Source of the DNA: Gallionellaceae bacterium
GTDB taxonomy: Bacteria; Pseudomonadota; Gammaproteobacteria; Burkholderiales; Gallionellaceae
Assembly: GCA_030690855.1 (NCBI GenBank)
Contig: JAUYFR010000097.1
Location: 1-8,799, forward strand
DNA length: 8,799 bases
Direction of reading: 5' to 3'
The notes below the pieces were generated by a model. It was not told the origin of the DNA and did no database searches. It saw only the letters and a list, made by a program, of their open reading frames with translations. Every line of letters starts with the position of its first letter. Positions within the stretch are counted from its first letter, which is position 1. The translations under genes and the position numbers were made by a program. Shown piece by piece: positions 1 to 5,776 of the stretch.

Positions 1-1
1 G

Positions 2-148
2 TATATCTGGATCAATCTGGCTAAAGCGCATAAGGCGGTTAATGAAATAAAAGAAGCAAAAGAGGCTTTTCTAAAAGCCCAAAATTTAGATGTAAATATC
101 AAGAAAAAATACAAGGCGCTAGGGTTGGAGCTCTCAAATACTTTGTAA
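2..148 (+). CDS. C-terminal fragment of a tetratricopeptide-repeat (TPR) protein (5' end outside window)
   Basis: An open frame runs in from the left edge and stops at TAA 146-148, giving 48 residues that begin YIWINLAKAHKAV and end in LELSNTL. The pattern N-L-A-K-A-H-K, then E-A-K-E-A-F-L-K-A-Q-N-L-D, fits one TPR helix pair (small residues at the packing positions, AF.KA..LD at the end of helix B). TPRs are protein-protein interaction scaffolds; nothing in the fragment indicates a specific partner. Only 27 nt separate its stop from the next start and I see no terminator between them, so it is probably co-transcribed with the envelope genes downstream. Whether it carries a signal peptide or an enzymatic domain cannot be seen from here. 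Confidence 0.7.
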   Translation, partial: YIWINLAKAHKAVNEIKEAKEAFLKAQNLDVNIKKKYKALGLELSNTL

Positions 149-166
149 TTTTGCGGTAAAAATATT

Positions 167-172
167 AAGGAG
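167..172 (+). promoter_or_regulatory. Ribosome binding site for the 130-aa exported protein
   Basis: AAGGAG is a near-consensus Shine-Dalgarno. Two ATGs follow back to back. The first (176) is only 3 nt from the site and the second (179) is 6 nt away, so translation may begin mainly at 179, giving MKKMIVLL. Confidence 0.7.
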
Positions 173-175
173 AAG

Positions 176-568
176 ATGATGAAAAAAATGATTGTTTTGC
201 TTTTCGTGTTGCTAAGTTCATTTGCGTCTGCGACCGTTTTTGCCGCTGATACTGGTTCGATGAGTTTATGGGAAAAATTACGCAAAAAGGTCGAGTCGTT
301 TGCGCCGCAAAAGAAAATTGGCGCAACGAATGCGGTGGGTGGTGTGCGTGGCGCTCCTTCTGATGCACATGATATTTACTGGAAGGGTGAGGCAACACAA
401 GAAACGATTGAGGCTGAAGAATTGGCCGCTTTTAAAAAGGCGATGGATTTAGCTGCGGCGGGTGAGAAGAAACAAGCAAGTGGCGCGTTTGCTGAGTTTG
501 TTAAAAAACACCCAGACAGCGCGCTGCGAAAAGATGCAGATCAAGCCTTGGTTGAGTTGGCTAAATAA
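176..568 (+). CDS. Small exported (periplasmic) protein with a TPR-like helical hairpin, function unknown
   Basis: This 130-residue protein has a clear Sec signal peptide: basic n-region MMKKM, hydrophobic core IVLLFVLLSSF, and a signal peptidase I site after VFA at about residue 23. No lipobox cysteine follows, so the mature protein should be soluble in the periplasm. Residues 27-75 are polar and glycine-rich and match nothing I recognise. Residues 80-130 form two amphipathic helices (AAFKKAMDLAAAGEKKQASGA, then AFAEFVKKHPDSALRKDADQAL), like the TPR-type hairpin of YbgF-like periplasmic proteins. It lies 9 nt upstream of the Slam-like barrel gene, so an accessory or chaperone role for that system is possible, but this rests on position only. 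ATG 179 may be the real start. I do not recognise a named family. Confidence 0.75.
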   Translation: MMKKMIVLLFVLLSSFASATVFAADTGSMSLWEKLRKKVESFAPQKKIGATNAVGGVRGAPSDAHDIYWKGEATQETIEAEELAAFKKAMDLAAAGEKKQASGAFAEFVKKHPDSALRKDADQALVELAK

Positions 569-577
569 TCTTAATCT

Positions 578-2074
578 ATGAAACAGAAGCCATCTCGGAA
601 TGAGATGACTTCATTGAAAATGTTAAGACTTTCAAAAATGTGGAAGTTTTTATTACGGTGTGTCGCTATTGGGTTTGCCTGCGCCTCATTAGGGGTAAAT
701 GCAGCAGAGCAAAAGCCTATTTTTGTTAAAGCTTTTCCCGCGCCGGAGGTTGATGAAGCGCAAGTAAAAGTCGAAAAAGATGCTCTTGAAAAGAGAAAAA
801 ATCCAGTAGTCCCAGAAAAACTATTGAATGATGCAGATGCGCTGCTCGGTCAAAGTAAGCCCATAGACGCCTACAAACTTCTTGAACCATTTGATTTGGA
901 ATATGCGGGCAATGTTCGCTTCGACTATCTGCTTGGTATTGCAGCTCTTGATAGTGGCAAGCCAGATAAAGCAACGCTGGCCTTTGAGCGGGTTTTAGCC
1001 GTTGACCCCAACTTCGCGGGGGCGCGTTTAGATATGGCGCGCGCCTATTTTCAATTAGGCGATTTAGTTCGATCAAAAACTGAATTCGATGCGGTGATGA
1101 AGCAAGACCCCCCACCTGCGGCACGTGCCACGATTGCTAAATACTTAGAAGCCATCGTAACGATTGAGCGTGCCAAACGAACCCGTTATTCGGCTTATGT
1201 TGAGAGTTCATTTGGTAGGGATAGCAACGTCAATAACTCGACCAGTCAATCGCAAATCCCTGTTCCAGCGTTCGGTAATTTAATTTTTACGTTGAGCCCA
1301 ACTAGCATGAAAACGCCGGGCAGTTATTACACGGTAGTTGCGGGTGGAGAGGCGAGCCACACACTTCCAGCTAGCTGGGGTGTTTATGGCGGGCTGGATT
1401 TGCGCCGTCGTGGCAATGAGCAAGCTGTTTCTGCTTTCGATGCCAGTAATGTTGATAGCCGCGCAGGCGTGTCATTCATCTGGGGTGAAAGTACTTTTAG
1501 AATGGGTACAAGTTTTAGCCAATTTAATATTGCTCACGCAAAAAATCGTGATGCGTTCGGTTTGACCGGAGATTGGCGACGCAACTTAAATGCGAATAGT
1601 CAGGTGAATATGTTTATGCAACATAGCCGGAATCGATTCGCTGACACAGCTTCTCAGCTCAATAATTTCGATCAAAATGTTGCCGGAACAGGCTACTTAT
1701 ATAATTTCGAAGGCATTAAAACATCCGTGTTTAGTAGCTTAAATTGGAGTAGTGAGCGTGCCATGTATGACCGAGCTGACGGCAATAAGGTTGGCTATGG
1801 GCTACGAATTGGCGCGCAAAAAACGTTGAATGGCTCAATGGAGGTTTTCAGTAACGTGGGTTACCAGATTGGTAATTACGATAAGCAAAACGTTGCTTTC
1901 TTAGCTGCGCGTAATGACAAACAATATGACGTGACGTTGGGTGGTGCATGGCATCCGAATAAAGCATGGACAGTGCGTTCGCAAGCAAGCTACTCCAAAA
2001 ACAATTCTAGTATTTTGATTTACAGCTTCGATCGCCTAGATGCTTCGATTACCGTGCGTCGCGATTTTAGATAG
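578..2074 (+). CDS. Slam-like (DUF560) outer-membrane protein: TPR domain plus C-terminal beta-barrel, candidate type 11 secretion translocator
   Basis: The 498-residue frame has a signal peptide (core WKFLLRCVAIGFACASLG, cleavage near VNA/AEQ at residue 42). A helical region at ~80-195 contains TPR-type repeats (FDYLLGIAALDSGKPDKATLAFERVLAVDP, then ARLDMARAYFQLGDLVRSKTEFDAVM, each quoted across two helices). From ~203 to the end it is rich in alternating aromatic and polar strands (YSAYVESSFGRDSNVNNS at the start; NNSSILIYSFDRLDASITV near the end), as expected of an outer-membrane barrel. Domain order and length match the surface lipoprotein assembly modulators of Neisseria (~490 residues), which move TbpB-like cargo across the outer membrane. 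Start choice is uncertain: ATG 578 lies 9 nt after the previous stop but has no Shine-Dalgarno, and in-frame ATGs at 605, 620 and 638 give more normal signal peptides. The gene sits 43 nt before its likely cargo. The family call is from recalled motifs, not a search; a generic TPR porin is the alternative. Confidence 0.72.
   Translation: MKQKPSRNEMTSLKMLRLSKMWKFLLRCVAIGFACASLGVNAAEQKPIFVKAFPAPEVDEAQVKVEKDALEKRKNPVVPEKLLNDADALLGQSKPIDAYKLLEPFDLEYAGNVRFDYLLGIAALDSGKPDKATLAFERVLAVDPNFAGARLDMARAYFQLGDLVRSKTEFDAVMKQDPPPAARATIAKYLEAIVTIERAKRTRYSAYVESSFGRDSNVNNSTSQSQIPVPAFGNLIFTLSPTSMKTPGSYYTVVAGGEASHTLPASWGVYGGLDLRRRGNEQAVSAFDASNVDSRAGVSFIWGESTFRMGTSFSQFNIAHAKNRDAFGLTGDWRRNLNANSQVNMFMQHSRNRFADTASQLNNFDQNVAGTGYLYNFEGIKTSVFSSLNWSSERAMYDRADGNKVGYGLRIGAQKTLNGSMEVFSNVGYQIGNYDKQNVAFLAARNDKQYDVTLGGAWHPNKAWTVRSQASYSKNNSSILIYSFDRLDASITVRRDFR
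586..612 (+). other. Inverted repeat (RNA hairpin) across the start region of the Slam-like gene
   Basis: GAAG-c-CATCTC (586-596) pairs with GAGATG-a-CTTC (602-612) around a GGAAT loop. This gives ten base pairs with one C/A mismatch. It lies between two candidate starts, and the in-frame ATG 605 sits inside the stem. No T-run follows, so it is not an intrinsic terminator. It could affect start choice or expression of the barrel protein relative to the upstream gene, or simply be part of the intergenic leader if the true start is ATG 620 or 638. Confidence 0.5.
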
Positions 2075-2107
2075 ATGATTTGATAGATCAGCCTAACTAA
2101 TTTGAGT

Positions 2108-2111
2108 GAGG
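2108..2111 (+). promoter_or_regulatory. Ribosome binding site fixing the start of the FecR-domain protein at ATG 2118
   Basis: GAGG lies 6 nt before ATG 2118. The alternative upstream GTG at 2106 overlaps this site and would add only four residues in front of a signal peptide that is already complete, so ATG 2118 is preferred. Confidence 0.7.
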
Positions 2112-2117
2112 TTAACC

Positions 2118-5100
2118 ATGAAAATGACCAATAAAACATTAGCTTTTCTGGCGACTGCGCTGGCTATTTTGATCTTGCCTATTGGAGTCGCCTTTGCGGG
2201 TGTGGCAGGCCAAGTCCTATTCGCAAACGGTAATGTGCAAATTACGACTACAGCGGGCGTTACGCGGCCTTTGGTGAGAGGCGAGGTGGTGAATGAAGGG
2301 GATATGATAACAACGGCACTGGCTTCTTCTGCGCAGGTCAAAATGCGTGATGGTGGCTTTGTCGCAGTTCGCCCTGATACACGCATGAAATTTGATCAAT
2401 TTGTGTTTAACGGCAAACAGGATGGTACTGAGCGCAGTTTTTTCTCTTTGTTTAAAGGGGGTTTCCGCGCAGTCACTGGTTTTGTTGGCATGCTGAATAA
2501 GCAAAATTATAAAATCACTACGCCAGCTGCCACCATTGGTATTCGCGGTACAGACCACGAAACGTTTGTTGTGCCAGCAGGAAATCCGCTGATTGCGGCT
2601 GGGGCCTATAGCAAGGTGAACGTGGGTGAAACGACGATGACGACCAGCCAAGGTACGGTGAACGTCCAACCCAACCAAATGGGTTATGCCAGCGGCATGA
2701 ATGTGGCGCCCAAGTTGGCTCCGATTAACACCTCAATTTTTACGGTTGCGGCTACGCCAACTAAAACAATTAAAGAAAGCAAAGAAGAGAAGCAAGAGCA
2801 AAAATCTGAAAAGCAGGGTGGAGGAAACAAGCCTGCTGAAAAAGAAACAAAGACAGAAAAAACTGAGCAAGCCAATGCTAACAAGCCAGAAAGCAAACCT
2901 GAAACCACTCAGGCAAAGAGTAATGAAACCAAGCCAGAGGTGGCGTCAACCCCCAGTGGCTCGGGCACAACTTCGAGTCAGTCTTCAAAGCCTGAAACGA
3001 CAACCGCAGGTGATGCAACCGTGTTGCGAAATGTGACGGCGGATGTTGCACCGCTCAATACCATGCCGTCAACGCAACCGCTTACGCCAGTGACTACTAC
3101 CGCAATCATGCCTGTCGTTGTTGTGCCTACGCCGGCTCAGGTTGTGCCGATTAAGCTGGTTGATACATCTGGCAATACGTTGGATGCTTCATCACAAACG
3201 GTAACCACCGCTACGGGTTCTACGGCATCGGTGAATACGGTAGTCACCAACCTTGCTGGCGGTGGGACTTTGGCGAATGCAGTGAATCCAGTGGTGGTGG
3301 TAACACCTCCTGTCGTAGTAACGCCGCCGGTGGTGATAACCGATATGGCTTATGCCTTCGACCATGTGGCAGGTCAAAGCGTGTGGGCAAACAATCGCTC
3401 ATGGGGCTGGTTGGTTGCACCCAGTAATTTGATCTATGTGGCCGGTAGCTCAGCCACCAGTGGGCAATTGTCGTCATTTATAGAGAGTAGCTTTGCAGGT
3501 GGTGCAGGGTGGACTAGCACAACGACGATTACAGGTGGCACAGCAATAAGCGCGAACACGCCTTCCTATGCATCCTCTGGAATTGAGTACGGAGTGTGGA
3601 GCGGCTACACCAATCAAGTCTCGGTGAGTAGTAGTCTGTTGGGCGGCAGTGTAGGTGGTGGCACTCAGAATAATTGGATGTATGGGCCAGTGGCCTATTG
3701 GGATGCGATCAATTCGGTCACATCAGGGACTTTTACCTATCTGTTAGATGGGAGTAATGCGCCAGAGAATCGCAATTCAGGTTTAAAGGGAACATTAACG
3801 AGTGCCGTCATTACGGCAACTTTCGGCAGTACCAATATGTCGTTTACCGCATCGCTGGGATTGACTATGCCCGGAAACGAGATGTGGACCGCAACGACAG
3901 GAACGCTGACATCTGCGTCAAGATCAACTTATGCTTTTAACGCATCTAGCTCTGCCGGTAATTTGACGGTGATGCGCGGCGTTGGCAGTGCGACGACCTG
4001 CCTTAGTTGCGGTGGCAGTTTGAATATTGGGTTTACGGGACAAAACTTTGCCGGTGCGATCATCGCTTACGCTTTGTATAACAGCACATCGTTGGGGGTG
4101 ACTGATATTCAGGGTAATGCTGCGTTGACAAGGGACTTCGTTGGAAACACATTAACGCCCTATTTCAATCCAGTCGTTACCAATGGCGCAACGATAACGC
4201 CGACGAACATTATCGTTGCACAAGGCAATGAGACTCAACTTGGTATTTTTTCAACTTGGGGTAACCTAGGCAACGTGCTGACCTCCTACGGTTCGGCAGG
4301 AAATACGGTCAATGTGAATTGCCCTACTTGTACCGCGACCGCCTCTGGACAGGTGGCAACAAGTGGTATTTATTATGGTAATTGGAATTCTGGTACATAC
4401 TCCAATACCAATACTCAAACGGGAGGGGTCTCCTCTAAAAGTTACTGGATCACGGGGCCGGAAGCAGGGCCGCTATATTTATCACAGGCACTCACGGGTA
4501 CAGCGAGTTACGTTTTTGATGCTGGCTTAGTAACGAATAGTAATGGGGTTTCAGGAACTGTACTCGGCACGAGTACGCTGGCGCTTGATTTTACGAAGCA
4601 AATTGTAGGAATAAATTTAGACCTCTCCGTTCCAGATACGACGAACTCTATCTTGCATACGTGGAATGCGACAGCGCAAGCCTCTCTACAAGGTAATCAA
4701 GGAATCGGTGGCATCGGTTTTCGTGCCTCAACCTATAGCGGCTCGGCCAATTCGTTGCTAACGGTAAAGATAGATGGGGTGACAGTGGCAGCATCAAGTA
4801 ACAATGGTGAAGTAAATGGACAATTGACGGGCGCAGGTCTCAATGGCGCAATAACGAGTTTTAATTTGAACGGCGTAGTAGCAGGGGTTAATGAATCTAT
4901 TCAAGGTGTTGCGGCTTTTACAGGCACGGCACAAGGTGCGGCGTTGTCTCATCGCTATGTGTCGATTTCATATTTTGATGAGTTAGGGGTTGCTCCCGTT
5001 CTAGGTTTTTACGCTAACAACGCGGTGAGGGTGACGCAGGATGCCACTGGCAATCTGACCAAGTTTGATATGCAAGGGGTGAGCAACGGAGGTAGCGCCT

Positions 5101-5711
5101 CGACGACTGTTTCTAATATTACTGCTACGCCACTTGATTTTGGTAGTGATCCTATCACTGGAATTAGTTGGGGCCGTTGGGCCGGTGGTTCGATTGGTGA
5201 CACTGATCGTATAACAAACACGCTTAAAGAGAGGACGAACATAGGTAGCTTGCATTGGATTGCAGAGTCAGCGACCAGCAGTGCGGTGACATTGCCCATC
5301 TCGGGGACTTACACCTACATCAAGGCAGGCGGTACTTCGCCAACGGATCAATTGGGCAATGTAGGTGTTTTAAATTCGGCAACGCTCACTGCCAACTTCA
5401 CTGCGCAAACGGTTGATATGGGAGTGAATGCGAGTGTGAGCGGTGCCACGTTAAATGCGACAGCAACGAATGCGCCGATTATTCAAAGCACCGCATTTTA
5501 TGCATCGAGCCAAGAACCTTCGGCAAGTACCTCTCATTTGACAGTGACTTGTACCGGTACGTGTAATGGCACAGCAGGCGGAACAGTAATTGGCAAATTT
5601 ACAGGAGCAGGCGCGACTGGTGCGGTGATGACTTATGGTTTACAGAATGGGCCAGCTACTGTGGGTGTTCAAAATCCTGTGATTAGCGGAGTGGTTGCAT
5701 TCCATCGCTAA
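2118..5711 (+). CDS. Large exported FecR-domain protein with three tandem ~262-residue beta-rich modules; candidate cargo of the Slam-like protein
   Basis: This 1197-residue protein (ATG 2118) starts with a Sec signal peptide cleaved after AFA at residue 27. There is no lipobox cysteine, so it is not a lipoprotein. Residues ~29-190 are a FecR domain: GQVLFANGNV, EGDMITT, RDGGFVAVRPDT, LFKGGFRAVTG, then TTPAATIGIRGTDHE at 134-148. Residues ~216-300 form a K/E/T/S-rich disordered linker, and ~315-407 a V/T/P-rich stretch with repeated VTPPVV. Residues 410-1197 are three modules. Each has an internal G-[IY]-x-[YW]-G-x-W motif (488, 750, 1015), a central SGT-x-[TS]-Y strand with a later F-T/F-G strand, and an end of the type G-x-FTG...I-[QS]-G-x-[AV]-A (ends 672, 936, 1197). 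The glycine-rich strands and the G-x-F-x-G...AF-x-R ending recall the C-terminal barrel of TbpB-type Slam cargo. All six cysteines occur as close pairs, one per module. Ligand and function are unknown; an adhesin or surface-layer-type protein is possible. Confidence 0.75.
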   Translation: MKMTNKTLAFLATALAILILPIGVAFAGVAGQVLFANGNVQITTTAGVTRPLVRGEVVNEGDMITTALASSAQVKMRDGGFVAVRPDTRMKFDQFVFNGKQDGTERSFFSLFKGGFRAVTGFVGMLNKQNYKITTPAATIGIRGTDHETFVVPAGNPLIAAGAYSKVNVGETTMTTSQGTVNVQPNQMGYASGMNVAPKLAPINTSIFTVAATPTKTIKESKEEKQEQKSEKQGGGNKPAEKETKTEKTEQANANKPESKPETTQAKSNETKPEVASTPSGSGTTSSQSSKPETTTAGDATVLRNVTADVAPLNTMPSTQPLTPVTTTAIMPVVVVPTPAQVVPIKLVDTSGNTLDASSQTVTTATGSTASVNTVVTNLAGGGTLANAVNPVVVVTPPVVVTPPVVITDMAYAFDHVAGQSVWANNRSWGWLVAPSNLIYVAGSSATSGQLSSFIESSFAGGAGWTSTTTITGGTAISANTPSYASSGIEYGVWSGYTNQVSVSSSLLGGSVGGGTQNNWMYGPVAYWDAINSVTSGTFTYLLDGSNAPENRNSGLKGTLTSAVITATFGSTNMSFTASLGLTMPGNEMWTATTGTLTSASRSTYAFNASSSAGNLTVMRGVGSATTCLSCGGSLNIGFTGQNFAGAIIAYALYNSTSLGVTDIQGNAALTRDFVGNTLTPYFNPVVTNGATITPTNIIVAQGNETQLGIFSTWGNLGNVLTSYGSAGNTVNVNCPTCTATASGQVATSGIYYGNWNSGTYSNTNTQTGGVSSKSYWITGPEAGPLYLSQALTGTASYVFDAGLVTNSNGVSGTVLGTSTLALDFTKQIVGINLDLSVPDTTNSILHTWNATAQASLQGNQGIGGIGFRASTYSGSANSLLTVKIDGVTVAASSNNGEVNGQLTGAGLNGAITSFNLNGVVAGVNESIQGVAAFTGTAQGAALSHRYVSISYFDELGVAPVLGFYANNAVRVTQDATGNLTKFDMQGVSNGGSASTTVSNITATPLDFGSDPITGISWGRWAGGSIGDTDRITNTLKERTNIGSLHWIAESATSSAVTLPISGTYTYIKAGGTSPTDQLGNVGVLNSATLTANFTAQTVDMGVNASVSGATLNATATNAPIIQSTAFYASSQEPSASTSHLTVTCTGTCNGTAGGTVIGKFTGAGATGAVMTYGLQNGPATVGVQNPVISGVVAFHR
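2763..3017 (+). other. Low-complexity K/E/Q/T/S linker of the FecR-domain protein
   Basis: Codons for residues ~216-300 are dominated by Lys, Glu, Gln, Asn, Thr and Ser, without hydrophobic clusters. The DNA is purine-rich here (many aaa, gaa and aag codons). The stretch should be disordered and separates the FecR domain from the repeat modules. Confidence 0.7.
3345..4133 (+). repeat. Protein module 1 of 3 (residues ~410-672) in the FecR-domain protein
   Basis: Key positions are GIEYGVW at 488, NWMYGPVAYW, SGTFTYLLDG, ITATFGSTNMSF, the CxxC pair C628/C631, GFTGQNFAGAI, and the end IQGNAALTR at 664-672. It aligns with the two following modules by these landmarks, though identity is low and the relation is clearer in protein than in DNA. 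The exact left boundary is inferred from the period. Confidence 0.65.
4134..4925 (+). repeat. Protein module 2 of 3 (residues ~673-936) in the FecR-domain protein
   Basis: Key positions are GIYYGNW at 750, SYWITGPEAGPLY, TGTASYVFDAG, LALDFTKQIVGI, GQLTGAGLNGAI, and the end IQGVAAFTG at 928-936. The cysteine pair C735/C738 lies before the GIYYGNW motif, unlike modules 1 and 3, where the pair is near the module end. Spacing to the equivalent motifs of the neighbours is 262 and 265 residues. Confidence 0.65.
4926..5708 (+). repeat. Protein module 3 of 3 (residues ~937-1197) in the FecR-domain protein
   Basis: Key positions are GISWGRW at 1015, SLHWIAESATS, SGTYTYIKAGG, LTANFTAQTVDMGV, the pair C1145/C1149 (CxxxC), GKFTGAGATGAVMTYGL, and the end ISGVVAFHR at 1189-1197, which is also the end of the protein. 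The G-x-F-x-G...G-x-x-AF-x-R finish most resembles the terminal barrel motif of TbpB-like cargo. Confidence 0.65.
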
Positions 5712-5730
5712 AGATTACAAAGGCTCAACG

Positions 5731-5761
5731 AAAACAAGCCCGGATGCGGGCTTGTTTTTTT
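5731..5761. terminator. Intrinsic, potentially bidirectional terminator between the convergent FecR-domain gene and purB
   Basis: A 12-bp perfect stem, AAAACAAGCCCG (5731-5742) with CGGGCTTGTTTT (5747-5758), closes a GATG loop. Seven T residues run from 5755 to 5761 on the plus strand. On the minus strand the stem is followed by TTTT, so it can also end purB transcripts. It begins 20 nt after the FecR-gene stop and ends 16 nt before the purB stop. Confidence 0.9.
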
Positions 5762-5776
5762 GAGTGGGGTGGAGAA

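Noticed and set aside
586..612. Intrinsic terminator between the 130-aa gene and the Slam-like gene
   Set aside because: The hairpin is real but is followed by CATTGAAAATG with no T-run.
726..1124. 132-residue minus-strand open frame
   Set aside because: It is antisense to the well-supported Slam-like gene, shows no family motif, and its composition fits a shadow of the opposite strand.
2106..2117. GTG start four codons upstream of ATG 2118
   Set aside because: The GTG overlaps the Shine-Dalgarno GAGG that serves ATG 2118, and the signal peptide is complete without the extra residues.
2118..2210. Lipoprotein signal peptide on the FecR-domain protein, as in classical Slam cargo
   Set aside because: There is no cysteine in or after the signal peptide; cleavage after AFA fits signal peptidase I.
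2217..2678. 153-residue minus-strand open frame opposite the FecR domain
   Set aside because: The plus strand encodes recognisable FecR motifs here; the antisense product is His/Cys/Arg-rich without domain or signal features.
2701..3036. 111-residue plus-strand frame rich in Lys/Arg/Gln
   Set aside because: It is an out-of-frame reading of the linker of the FecR-domain protein, and its composition is an artefact of purine-rich codons.
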